A stretch of DNA of 31,813 bases from Candidatus Gastranaerophilales bacterium (GTDB lineage Bacteria; Cyanobacteriota; Vampirovibrionia; Gastranaerophilales; Gastranaerophilaceae), in assembly GCA_910587175.1 (NCBI GenBank), contig CAJULH010000020.1, positions 1-31,813 of the forward strand. Reading direction: 5' to 3'. Below the pieces are notes generated by a model that saw nothing but the letters and a program-made list of their open reading frames with translations, made no database searches and was not told the origin of the DNA. Below are positions 1 to 6,835 of this stretch, piece by piece; within the stretch, counting starts at the first letter, position 1, and each line of letters begins with the position of its first letter. The position numbers and the translations under genes are program-made.

Positions 1-68
1 GGGATGGCTTTATAATCCTTGAGTACAAGAGTGTACAGTAGAGATTTACGATAAAACAAACAACTTTT

Positions 69-107
69 GGGGCGCATTTTGTAACCTTTTGCGCCCCTTT
101 TCTTTCT
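69..107 (+). terminator. Rho-independent terminator of an upstream gene
   Basis: A perfect 8-bp stem (GGGGCGCA at 69-76, TGCGCCCC at 90-97) with a 13-nt loop is followed by a T-rich run. It sits before the first gene, so it most likely ends a plus-strand transcript entering from the left of the window. Confidence 0.85.
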
Positions 108-206
108 TATCTGTGCAAAAATATCTTTTTCGTCTATCGCATTTTGTGATGGTAATTTTTATCAACAATGTTACAAAATTAATTGAAATTATATTCAGGA
201 GACATC

Positions 207-368
207 ATGCAAGAAAACAAAACAACGACAAAGCTTCTAAAAAGGATTGAAATCCTTGGTGAGGCTGTGCAAACCGCTCTTGAAGCGGTTTTAGAAATTC
301 AGGTTGAACAAAAACTCATAACCTATCTTCTGGCTGAAAATAAAGAAAAAAAATTTAAAGAAGAGTAG
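207..368 (+). CDS. Small helical protein of unknown function (53 aa)
   Basis: I do not recognise this family. The start is the ATG at 207 because AGGAG lies about 7 nt upstream; an in-frame TTG at 183 would add 8 residues but has no ribosome binding site. The protein is 53 aa, charged, and predicted largely helical, with an alternating hydrophobic pattern (LLKRIEILGEAVQTALEAVL, residues 10-29) suggesting a short coiled coil or helical hairpin. It has no signal peptide and ends in a Lys/Glu-rich tail. It stands alone: a terminator lies on each side (69-107 and 376-397) and lepA converges from the right. Coding status rests on the good ribosome binding site and the flanking terminators. Confidence 0.6.
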   Translation: MQENKTTTKLLKRIEILGEAVQTALEAVLEIQVEQKLITYLLAENKEKKFKEE

Positions 369-375
369 GTTTTCC

Positions 376-397
376 GGGGCTTTATGCCCCCTTTATT
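376..397 (+). terminator. Rho-independent terminator after the 53-aa gene
   Basis: GGGGC (376-380) pairs with GCCCC (386-390) around a 5-nt loop, followed by a T-rich CTTTATTT. It begins 8 nt after the stop codon of the small gene. There is no T-tract on the minus strand, so it is unlikely to serve lepA. Confidence 0.7.
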
Positions 398-440
398 TGT
401 GACTTTACTTTGCCACAAAAGAGATAAATTTTAGGGCAAA

Positions 441-2243
441 CTATTCATCATTCAGACTTAAAACAGCCATAAATGCTTCTTGCGGGATGTCTACACGTCC
501 TACGGATTTCATTCTCTTTTTGCCTTTTTTCTGTTTTTCTAAAAGTTTGCGTTTGCGTGAAATGTCACCCCCGTAGCACTTATCAAGCACATTTTTTCTA
601 AGTGCTTTGATTGTTGTACGGGCTATCACCCTGCCGCCTACTGCTGCCTGAATTGCAACTTCAAACATTTGTCTTGGAATGATTTCTTTTAGTTTTGCCG
701 TAAGACTTTGTCCTATTCTGTAAGCCGCATCCTTATGACAAATTGCAGAGAGCGCATCTACAATTTCACCTGAAAGCAAAATATCCATTTTTACCAGATT
801 TGACCTCTTATAAGCATAAAAGTCATAATCCATACTTGCATAGCCCTTTGAACGGGATTTTAACTGGTCGTAAAAATCCGTAATAACTTCAGACAACGGG
901 ATATGATATTCCAAATTTACACGGGTTTTATCGAGATATTGCATATTGATAAAATCACCTCTTTTGCCCTGACAAAGTTCCATTAAGGCGCCCACAAAAT
1001 CATTAGGCGTGAAAATATTTACCCTTACGTATGGTTCTTCGATATAATCTCTGTACTGTGGTTCTGGCAGATTTGCAGGGTTGTCTATTTCAACCATTGT
1101 GCCGTCAGTTTTGTAAACCTTATAAATAACAGAGGGGGCTGTGGTTATAAGGGAAAGATTGTATTCGCGTTCAAGCCTTTCCTGCGCAATTTCCATATGC
1201 AGCATACCTAAAAAACCGCATCTAAAGCCAAAACCAAGCGCAGACGATGTTTCCGGTTCAAAGGTTATGGAAGAATCATTTAGTTTTAATTTTTCCAATG
1301 CATCTTTGAGGTCGTGGTATTGGTCATTGTCAACAGGATACAATCCTGAAAATACCATAGGTTTTGCTTCTTTATATCCTTCAAGAGGTTCTGTTGCAGG
1401 AAATTCTGCATTTGTAATGGTGTCGCCGACAAAGCGGGTTATTTCTTTAATGGACCCTGCAAAATAGCCAACTTCACCGGTTTTCAGCTCCTGCACCTGC
1501 ACTCGGTTCGGGTTTAAATATCCAAGTTCAACAACTTCAAACTTTTTGCCTGTTGCCATAAATTGAACAGTATCACCCATTTTGATTGATCCGTCCATTA
1601 CCTTGAAAAAGCATACAGTGCCAAGATATTGGTCATATGCGCTGTCAAAAACAAGTGCCCTTAGGGGTTTATCGGATGTATCATCCGGTGCCGGAATATG
1701 TTCAACAATGGCTTCAAGCACCTCTTCAATACCTATACCCTCTTTGGCACTTACGGGGATTGCCATAGAGGCATCAATTCCAAGAACTTCTTCGATTTCA
1801 TTCTTTACACGTTCTACATCTGCAGACGGTAGGTCGATTTTGTTTATAACAGGGATGATTTCAAGATTTTGCTCAATTGCAAGGTAAACGTTTGCAAGGG
1901 TTTGTGCTTCTACGCCCTGTGTTGCATCAACAATTAAAAGTGCGCCTTCGCAGGCAGCAAGGGATCTCGAAACTTCATAAGAAAAATCCACATGTCCCGG
2001 GGTGTCGATTAAATTTAAAATATAGTTTTTGCCATCTTTGGCTCTGTAATTCATTTTTGCGGCATTTAACTTTATTGTTATGCCGCGCTCTCTTTCAATG
2101 TCCATAGTGTCCAAAAGTTGGTCTTGCATATCTCTTTCAGAGATTGTGCCTGTTTTTTCAAGCAGTCTGTCTGCAAGGGTAGATTTACCATGGTCAATGT
2201 GGGCGATTATACTAAAATTTCTTATGTTTTCGATTTTTTTCAT
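441..2243 (-). CDS. lepA: Elongation factor 4 (LepA), back-translocating GTPase
   Basis: Ribosome-associated translational GTPase that affects elongation and 30S assembly. The N-terminus has the P-loop NFSIIAHIDHGKSTLADRLL, switch I ERERGITIK and the G3 motif DTPGHVDF, then NKIDLP (G4). It continues through domain II, EF-G-like domains, and the LepA-specific C-terminal domain ending in a basic segment (KRKLLEKQKKGKKRMK) followed by QEAFMAVL. Starting at the internal ATG at 2243 gives 600 aa, the usual family length; a longer reading from 2303 would add 20 unconserved residues and would begin upstream of the promoter. A TGTTATAAT extended -10 element lies only 6 nt before the ATG and no Shine-Dalgarno is visible, so the mRNA may be leaderless. 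No convincing terminator was seen after the stop codon. Confidence 0.97.
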   Translation of the reverse strand: MKKIENIRNFSIIAHIDHGKSTLADRLLEKTGTISERDMQDQLLDTMDIERERGITIKLNAAKMNYRAKDGKNYILNLIDTPGHVDFSYEVSRSLAACEGALLIVDATQGVEAQTLANVYLAIEQNLEIIPVINKIDLPSADVERVKNEIEEVLGIDASMAIPVSAKEGIGIEEVLEAIVEHIPAPDDTSDKPLRALVFDSAYDQYLGTVCFFKVMDGSIKMGDTVQFMATGKKFEVVELGYLNPNRVQVQELKTGEVGYFAGSIKEITRFVGDTITNAEFPATEPLEGYKEAKPMVFSGLYPVDNDQYHDLKDALEKLKLNDSSITFEPETSSALGFGFRCGFLGMLHMEIAQERLEREYNLSLITTAPSVIYKVYKTDGTMVEIDNPANLPEPQYRDYIEEPYVRVNIFTPNDFVGALMELCQGKRGDFINMQYLDKTRVNLEYHIPLSEVITDFYDQLKSRSKGYASMDYDFYAYKRSNLVKMDILLSGEIVDALSAICHKDAAYRIGQSLTAKLKEIIPRQMFEVAIQAAVGGRVIARTTIKALRKNVLDKCYGGDISRKRKLLEKQKKGKKRMKSVGRVDIPQEAFMAVLSLNDE

Positions 2244-2249
2244 AAGTAG

Positions 2250-2258
2250 ATTATAACA
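2250..2258 (-). promoter_or_regulatory. Extended -10 promoter of lepA, abutting the start codon
   Basis: On the minus strand the sequence reads TGTTATAAT, a perfect -10 hexamer with the TGn extension. Only 6 nt separate it from the lepA ATG at 2243, so transcription should begin at or within 1-2 nt of the start codon. The -35 region is poor (T-rich), as is common when an extended -10 is present. Confidence 0.6.
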
Positions 2259-2384
2259 TGTATAAATAGAAGCAAAAAAATTGAAGAACGGACAGTTTTT
2301 CAATTTTTTTTCATAAGAACAGTATAATAAATAAAGAATTTTTTACAAATTAATCAATGACAGGCTTATAGAGCTTTGGAATAA

Positions 2385-2675
2385 TTAATCTACATCGTGT
2401 CTGTGAGTCATATTTACTTTATCATAGCCGTTAAATTTAGCTAGCATATTAAATTGTTTTACTGAATCTGAATATTTTAAATTTGCAGAAGCCAGAAAGT
2501 AGCTTGCTTCTGCAGCCTGCAGATTTTTATATTGCTTATCTTCAATTTCTTGTGTTTGACTTTGTATTTGTGGTTCATAGTTTTCAAACAGTTTAACATT
2601 ATCTGTGCCATACGGGTTTGAAACCCTTGCTTGTATGTTGATTGCGCTTGTTTTTTCTACTTGAAAATTTGTCAT
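2385..2675 (-). CDS. Hypothetical protein (96 aa)
   Basis: Not recognised. I start it at the ATG at 2675 (MTNFQVEKTSAIN). An in-frame extension to 2825 would run through the preceding terminator and overlap the PEBP gene, so the longer reading is unlikely. The protein is 96 aa, polar and Gln/Asn-rich, without a signal peptide or membrane segment. A central helical stretch (SQTQEIEDKQYKNLQAAEAS) is followed by a Tyr/Phe-containing region, and the C-terminus is THRHDVD. It lies between the PEBP terminator and lepA as its own transcription unit. The ribosome binding site is weak (AAGAG about 13 nt upstream). Confidence 0.6.
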   Translation of the reverse strand: MTNFQVEKTSAINIQARVSNPYGTDNVKLFENYEPQIQSQTQEIEDKQYKNLQAAEASYFLASANLKYSDSVKQFNMLAKFNGYDKVNMTHRHDVD

Positions 2676-2725
2676 TTTATATTTTACTCTTAATATCTCT
2701 CGTATATATATAAAATATATATCTA

Positions 2726-2754
2726 TGTAAAAATTGCCCAAAATAGGGCAATTT
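2726..2754 (-). terminator. Terminator after the UbiA-PEBP unit
   Basis: A perfect 9-bp stem (AAATTGCCC 2731-2739 with GGGCAATTT 2746-2754) and a 6-nt loop. Read on the minus strand it ends in a run of five T, about 30 nt after the stop of the PEBP gene at 2785. Confidence 0.8.
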
Positions 2755-2784
2755 TGTAAAGAAACATTAATAAATGATATAAAA

Positions 2785-3339
2785 TTATTCTCTGCCGTAT
2801 GTTGCAGTGATTGTAGCAGATGCAAGGGCGTGTTTTTTTACCTGTCTTTCAACTGAATCAGGTGTGCTTCCGGGAGTCGGGATAAGGCTTGCTGATTCAA
2901 GTGCATAAATTGTAAAGTTATAGTGGTGTGTTCCATGTCCTTTTGGAGGGCAGGCACCACCGTATGTTGCGCCCCCGAAGTCATTTTTAACCTGCATCAT
3001 AGGATGATTTATTTGTTGCCCGGCTTTTAAACTTGTAACATTTGCAGGAATATTTAAAACAATCCAGTGATACCATCCTGTGGGTCTTGGGGCATCGGGG
3101 TCGTGAACAATTAATGCAAAACTCTTTGTTCCCTGTGGTGCGCCTTCCCATTTTAAATCAGGCGACGTATTTTTGCCTGAACATCCAAAGTGGCTGTGGA
3201 TTTGTTCAGCAGGCAGTGTTTGTCCGTCTATAAAAGAGTTTGAAGTGAGTGTGAAATTTTGCGCGTTTGAATTTTGCATAGAAAATGCTCCTAAAAATAT
3301 GAATAACAACAATATTACGGCAGCTTTTAAAAATTTCAT
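2785..3339 (-). CDS. Secreted YbhB/YbcL-type PEBP-family protein
   Basis: Phosphatidylethanolamine-binding-protein fold (bacterial 'Raf kinase inhibitor-like' YbhB/YbcL family). The family binds small anionic ligands; its bacterial role is poorly defined. Residues 1 to about 26 form a signal peptide (charged start, hydrophobic core 7-20, SNAQ region), so the mature protein is likely periplasmic. Family motifs follow: CSGKNTSPDLKW near 53-64, DPDAP at 80-84, GWYHWIVLNIP at 88-98, YGGACPP near 127-132, and GTHHYNFTIYAL. The length of 184 aa is normal for an exported member. AAGGA precedes the ATG and overlaps the stop of the upstream prenyltransferase gene, which ends 10 nt earlier, so the two are probably co-transcribed. 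A terminator follows. Confidence 0.92.
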   Translation of the reverse strand: MKFLKAAVILLLFIFLGAFSMQNSNAQNFTLTSNSFIDGQTLPAEQIHSHFGCSGKNTSPDLKWEGAPQGTKSFALIVHDPDAPRPTGWYHWIVLNIPANVTSLKAGQQINHPMMQVKNDFGGATYGGACPPKGHGTHHYNFTIYALESASLIPTPGSTPDSVERQVKKHALASATITATYGRE

Positions 3340-3349
3340 AAATTTTTCC

Positions 3350-4402
3350 TTATATATAAATATAATTAATTTTTACTGTGAAAAATAATACCAAAGCCAA
3401 AATGACGCAGAAAATAAAGCCTATATTTCTTGCTATATAAAATCTGTACATAAAGTATTCATAACGTTCTTTTTGAATAATATCCCAGTTTTCCATCGGT
3501 CCAAGATACCATTTTGGTATAAATTTCAAATCTTTTACATTATTATAATCATTTAATGAAACAATTAATTTTGCTGAAAGCGGGGCTGTAAAAACTATTG
3601 CAAGTAAAATCCAATATGAAAACTGGTTTGTGATTGCAAGGTATATTAATATTAGATATGCAACTATAATTTCTGCGGCAATAATATAGAGCGCGCGTTT
3701 TTTGCTTCCGACTGCAGTACACAGTGTGTGTTTGCCATTTTTTTTATCATATTCATAATCCATAAGGTTATGAGCATCAAGCAGTACGACTATCATTAGT
3801 CCTACAGCAAAGGATAAAATTAGAAGTTTTTGTGAATATAGACCGGTGAGGGCGGTATATGTACCCATGATTAAAAGAGGACCAAAAATTAAACCAATAA
3901 TAACTTCTCCCAAGCAAAATTTTGAAGAATACGGGTACAAAAGGCATAAAATTCCAGTAATGAATGCAATTGCAGGAATTATCCATCCGTAAAGGAAAGT
4001 AAAATATGCGCCTGATAAAATTCCTATTCCAAAAAGAATAAACAATATTATCTTTACGGTATTCATTGAATACGAACCATTTTTAATCAGCCTCCCTTTG
4101 TTTCTTGCTTTTTCAAAATTTATTTCATTTAAAGGGATTCCTTCATTAAGCTTTTTTTTAATATCGATATAATCATCAAGAAGGTTTACGCCAAGATGAA
4201 TACAAGCAACCGCAATAAAAGTTAAAAGGGTTGTAAAAAGTTTCATTGTAACATCCGGGTAAAAATGTTGGGAAACTGAAGCGAATGCTGCTGCTACAAA
4301 CCATGGAGCAATTGATGTCGGAAGCGTATAACCTCTTGTGAGTTCTATAAAAGGTGCGATAGAATTTTGAAATTTATTATAAAGTTTTTTAATTGGAATC
4401 AT
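3350..4402 (-). CDS. UbiA-superfamily prenyltransferase, MenA-like
   Basis: Integral membrane enzyme expected to transfer a polyprenyl chain from its diphosphate to an aromatic or other acceptor. The first Asp-rich motif is NLLDDYID (N73, D76, D77, D80). The second is HNLMDYEYD (N212, D215, D219), followed by GKHTL and a Gly, which is the pattern of MenA-type 1,4-dihydroxy-2-naphthoate prenyltransferases. About nine hydrophobic segments fill residues 30-340. The length of 350 aa is slightly longer than a typical MenA. No menaquinone genes are nearby, so the acceptor cannot be assigned. It is the first gene of a unit with the PEBP protein. AAGGAAAAGGAT precedes the ATG. Confidence 0.85.
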   Translation of the reverse strand: MIPIKKLYNKFQNSIAPFIELTRGYTLPTSIAPWFVAAAFASVSQHFYPDVTMKLFTTLLTFIAVACIHLGVNLLDDYIDIKKKLNEGIPLNEINFEKARNKGRLIKNGSYSMNTVKIILFILFGIGILSGAYFTFLYGWIIPAIAFITGILCLLYPYSSKFCLGEVIIGLIFGPLLIMGTYTALTGLYSQKLLILSFAVGLMIVVLLDAHNLMDYEYDKKNGKHTLCTAVGSKKRALYIIAAEIIVAYLILIYLAITNQFSYWILLAIVFTAPLSAKLIVSLNDYNNVKDLKFIPKWYLGPMENWDIIQKERYEYFMYRFYIARNIGFIFCVILALVLFFTVKINYIYI

Positions 4403-4433
4403 ATCCTTTTCCTTATTAATATAATTTATATGA

Positions 4434-4462
4434 ATTGTATCATTTTTTATATTATTTATAAA
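4434..4462 (-). promoter_or_regulatory. Candidate promoter of the UbiA-PEBP unit
   Basis: On the minus strand TGATACAAT (4442-4434) is an extended -10, with TTTATA 17 bp upstream as a weak -35. The predicted transcript would have a leader of about 25 nt containing the AAGGA site of the first gene. Confidence 0.4.
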
Positions 4463-4665
4463 TAGTAAAGAAAAACTGCACCAATTATTTGATTTTTTAT
4501 TTAAATATATGACATATTAAAATATTTACAAAAGTTAATATTTATATCTAAATATTCAATAAAATCAATCATTTTAAACCTATTGAGTATGTATTATAAA
4601 ACTAATATTTAAATAAACAATCAAATGTAAACCTGAAAAAATTGCTTAAAATGCGTTTAAAACTC

Positions 4666-4693
4666 TTGCTTTTGAATATTCAACATGTATGAT
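4666..4693 (+). promoter_or_regulatory. Candidate promoter of the alpha ribosomal operon
   Basis: TTGCTT (4666-4671), a 16-bp spacer, then TATGAT (4688-4693) preceded directly by TG. The predicted start near 4700 gives a leader of about 58 nt to infA, containing a GTCTG-GTT-CAGAC hairpin at 4726-4738. Confidence 0.4.
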
Positions 4694-4757
4694 TAGAATA
4701 CTAAAGGGTAGTTTTATATCTATCCGTCTGGTTCAGACACTAAATAAAAGGATAAAA

Positions 4758-4973
4758 ATGTCAAAAGATGTAATCGAATTTGAAGGTACAATATTGGAAG
4801 CAATGCCCAATGCAATGTTCAGGGTGGAGCTTGAAAACGGTCACGAGATTTTGGCACATATATCCGGCAAAATAAGAAAAAATTTCATAAGAATTCTTCC
4901 GGGAGATAAGGTTAAGGTTGAAATGACACCATATGATTTAACCCGCGGCAGAATTACATACAGATTGAAATAA
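4758..4973 (+). CDS. infA: Translation initiation factor IF-1
   Basis: Binds the 30S A site during initiation. From the ATG at 4758 (MSKDVIEFEGTILEAMPNAM) the protein is 71 aa, the normal length for IF-1. The OB-fold signature runs through FRVELENGHEILAHISGKIR and ends in the conserved PYDLTRGRITYRLK. An in-frame extension to 4689 exists but would start inside the predicted promoter and add unconserved residues; AAAAGGAT lies just before 4758. It is the first gene of the operon and rpmJ follows after 23 nt. Confidence 0.97.
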   Translation: MSKDVIEFEGTILEAMPNAMFRVELENGHEILAHISGKIRKNFIRILPGDKVKVEMTPYDLTRGRITYRLK

Positions 4974-4996
4974 ATTAAGTAAAAAGGAAAAAATAA

Positions 4997-5113
4997 ATGA
5001 AAGTTAGAGCTTCAGTAAAACCGATTTGCAAAGATTGCAAAGTTATCAAAAGAAGGGGAAGAGTAACAGTAGTTTGTAAAAAATACCCCAAACATAAACA
5101 AAGACAAGGATAA
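4997..5113 (+). CDS. rpmJ: Ribosomal protein L36 (bL36), zinc-ribbon form
   Basis: A 38-aa protein missed by length cut-offs. It begins MKVRASVKPICKDCKVIKRR and ends KYPKHKQRQG, the standard bL36 ends. The zinc ligands C11, C14, C27 and H33 are all present, so this is the Zn-binding (C+) form. AAAAAGG lies about 10 nt before the ATG. It sits between infA and rpsM as in most bacteria. The 79-nt gap that follows contains a strong hairpin. Confidence 0.97.
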   Translation: MKVRASVKPICKDCKVIKRRGRVTVVCKKYPKHKQRQG

Positions 5114-5115
5114 TC

Positions 5116-5154
5116 TATCATTTGCAGATAGCCTGACAGCTATTACAAGTGATA
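5116..5154 (+). promoter_or_regulatory. Hairpin in the rpmJ-rpsM gap
   Basis: The RNA can fold as a 9-bp lower stem (5116-5124 with 5146-5154, including one G-U pair), an internal loop (CAG/UA), a 5-bp upper stem (AUAGC 5128-5132 with GCUAU 5139-5143) and a CUGACA loop. There is no T-tract after it, so it is not a terminator. It ends about 38 nt before the rpsM start. A regulatory or processing role is inference. Confidence 0.55.
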
Positions 5155-5192
5155 AATAAAACAAAATTAATCACAAAGGAGAATAAAATAAT

Positions 5193-5558
5193 ATGGCAAG
5201 ATTGTCTGGGGTGGATTTACCCCGTAACAAAAGAATGATTATAGCTTTGACCTATATTTACGGTATTGGTCCTACAAGAAGTAAAAAAATATTAGAAGCT
5301 GCAGGGGTTTCTGAAAATTTAAGAACAGATGACCTGACTGATGATGATATTAAAAAGCTTAGAACCGAAATCTCTCATTATACTGTTGAAGGTGACTTAA
5401 AGAGAGAAGAATCTTTAAATATCAAGAGATTGTCTGAAATTGGTTCTTACAGAGGACAAAGACATAGAAGAAAGCTTCCTGTGAGAGGTCAAAGAACCAA
5501 AACAAATGCCAGAACCAGAAGAGGCAAAAAGACTGGTCCTGTAGCAAAGAAAAAATAA
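5193..5558 (+). CDS. rpsM: Ribosomal protein S13 (uS13)
   Basis: Component of the 30S head, contacting 16S rRNA, the 50S subunit (bridge B1) and P-site tRNA. The start MARLSGVDLPRNKRMIIALT and the helix-two-turn-helix TYIYGIGPTRSKKIL are typical. The C-terminus has RGQRHRRKLPVRGQRTKTNA and a basic tail ending GPVAKKK. Length is 121 aa, as usual. AAAGGAG precedes the ATG by about 11 nt. It is followed by an unusually long 127-nt gap before rpsK. Confidence 0.98.
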   Translation: MARLSGVDLPRNKRMIIALTYIYGIGPTRSKKILEAAGVSENLRTDDLTDDDIKKLRTEISHYTVEGDLKREESLNIKRLSEIGSYRGQRHRRKLPVRGQRTKTNARTRRGKKTGPVAKKK

Positions 5559-5564
5559 AGTTTG

Positions 5565-5597
5565 TAAGTCAGTTTCCGGTATAACGATGATGACTTA
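5565..5597 (+). promoter_or_regulatory. Inverted repeat in the rpsM-rpsK gap
   Basis: UAAGUCA (5565-5571) can pair with UGACUUA (5591-5597). Part of the right arm, CUUAG (5594-5598), could alternatively pair with CUAAG at 5628-5632, so two folds compete. No gene is present in this 127-nt gap. Confidence 0.35.
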
Positions 5598-5685
5598 GGG
5601 TGCAGGTTTTATTAACAAGTAAAAAAGCTAAGCACTCATAAAAAACGAAAGATTATTTTAAAAATAATAAAAGGAAGAAAATATA

Positions 5686-6072
5686 ATGGCTAAACCAACA
5701 AAAACTAAAAAGAAAGAAAGAAAGAATGTATTACAAGGTGTGGTTCACATTCAATCCACATTTAATAATACTATTGTGACTTCAACAGATACCCAGGGCA
5801 ATGCTGTTGCTTGGGCTTCTGCCGGTGCTTGTGGTTTCAAGGGCGCAAGAAAAGGTACTCCGTTTGCCGCTCAGTCTGCTGCGGAACTGGTTGCTAAAAA
5901 ATCAGTAGACCAAGGTATGAAGAAGGTTGAAGTTTATATCAAAGGACCTGGTTCAGGAAGAGAAACAGCTATAAGAGCAATTCAGGCTGCCGGTCTTGAA
6001 ATTACATTGATTAAGGACGTAACACCAATTCCTCACAATGGTTGCCGTCCACCTAAAAAACGCAGAGTATAA
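5686..6072 (+). CDS. rpsK: Ribosomal protein S11 (uS11)
   Basis: Platform protein of the 30S subunit near the mRNA exit and Shine-Dalgarno helix. Conserved segments are VVHIQSTFNNTIVTSTDTQG, the loop GACGFKGARKGTPFAAQ, KGPGSGRETAIRA, and the C-terminal TPIPHNGCRPPKKRRV. Length is 128 aa, typical. AAAAGGAAG precedes the ATG. It is followed by a 139-nt non-coding gap with a possible pseudoknot. Confidence 0.98.
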   Translation: MAKPTKTKKKERKNVLQGVVHIQSTFNNTIVTSTDTQGNAVAWASAGACGFKGARKGTPFAAQSAAELVAKKSVDQGMKKVEVYIKGPGSGRETAIRAIQAAGLEITLIKDVTPIPHNGCRPPKKRRV

Positions 6073-6084
6073 AATGCGTAAAGC

Positions 6085-6119
6085 TGGTGCCATCCGGGCA
6101 CTGTTTGGCAATTTGGATG
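6085..6119 (+). promoter_or_regulatory. Possible H-type pseudoknot upstream of rpsD
   Basis: Stem 1 is UGGUGCC (6085-6091) with GGCACUG (6097-6103), including two G-U pairs. Its loop AUCC (6092-6095) is complementary to GGAU (6115-6118), which would form stem 2 across an 11-nt linker. It lies 93 nt before the rpsD start. In Escherichia coli, S4 represses the alpha operon by binding a pseudoknotted mRNA; whether S4 binds here is inference. Confidence 0.4.
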
Positions 6120-6211
6120 TAATAAAAAAATAAATTAAAAATATGCATACGATAACCCAAAGAGCCGAAACAAACAAGTAAAGTGATAATAAAACAAAAG
6201 GAGCTAAAAAA

Positions 6212-6814
6212 TTGGCTAAATATAGTGGACCGACAAATAAATTATTCAGAAACTATGGTGTTAAGGATTTATCAAATAGAAAACTCACTTCTTCTATGAG
6301 ACAAAATGCTTCCGGTCAGCATGGTGCTCTTAGAAAGAAACCTTCAGACTATGCTTTGCAATTAAAAGAAAAGCAAAAAATCCGTTTAACATATTTAGTT
6401 AGCGAAAAACAATTCGCAAAATATTATGAAAATGCATCAAGAAAAACAGGCGTTACTGGTACTGTTATGTTGCAAACTCTGGAAAGCCGCTTGGATAACG
6501 TAATATTCAGAGCAGGCTTTGCAATTACAAGACGTCAGGCAAGACAAATCGTAAATCACGGTCATGTTCTTGTTAACAATAAAAAGGTAGATATTCCGTC
6601 ATATCTTTTAAAAGAGGGTGATGTAGTTACTGTAAAAGATTCAAGCAAAAAATACATTCAAAACGTTGTTGAATCAATCGATATGGCTTTAAATTATGCC
6701 TGGATTACAGTAGATGCTAAAGAATGCAAAATCACATTTGATCGAGTGCCCAACAGAGAAGAAATGGATCCGGAGTTTAAAGAACAGCTCGTTATTGAGT
6801 ATTACTCAAAATAG
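6212..6814 (+). CDS. rpsD: Ribosomal protein S4 (uS4), zinc-free form
   Basis: Primary 16S rRNA-binding protein of the 30S body and, in many bacteria, the translational repressor of this operon. The start is a TTG at 6212, set by AAAAGGAG 9 nt upstream and the conserved beginning MAKYSGPTNKLFRNYGV. The N-terminal zinc-binding cysteines are absent, so this is the C- form. The S4 RNA-binding domain is clear (SRLDNVIFRAGFAITRRQAR, then VNHGHVLVNNKKVDIPSYLL). Length is 200 aa, normal. rpoA follows after 21 nt. The rare TTG start may lower translation. Confidence 0.97.
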   Translation: MAKYSGPTNKLFRNYGVKDLSNRKLTSSMRQNASGQHGALRKKPSDYALQLKEKQKIRLTYLVSEKQFAKYYENASRKTGVTGTVMLQTLESRLDNVIFRAGFAITRRQARQIVNHGHVLVNNKKVDIPSYLLKEGDVVTVKDSSKKYIQNVVESIDMALNYAWITVDAKECKITFDRVPNREEMDPEFKEQLVIEYYSK

Positions 6815-6835
6815 TAATTAGGAGAAATTAACAGT

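Larger units (their letters stand above)
4403..4757. other. Divergent AT-rich spacer before infA
   Basis: This 355-bp stretch separates the minus-strand prenyltransferase from infA. It is extremely AT-rich, with A/T tracts throughout. Apart from the two candidate promoters and a small GTCTG/CAGAC hairpin at 4726-4738 in the infA leader, I see no gene or repeat. adk, map and secY, which often precede infA, are not here. Confidence 0.6.

Noticed and set aside
409..440. TTTGCC/GGCAAA inverted repeat as a lepA terminator
   Set aside because: The loop is about 20 nt and no T-tract follows on the minus strand.
2244..2303. A 20-residue N-terminal extension of LepA
   Set aside because: It is not conserved, lies upstream of the -10 element and has no Shine-Dalgarno; the 2243 start matches the family.
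2676..2825. A 50-residue N-terminal extension of the 96-aa protein
   Set aside because: It would be translated through the terminator at 2726-2754 and overlap the PEBP gene.
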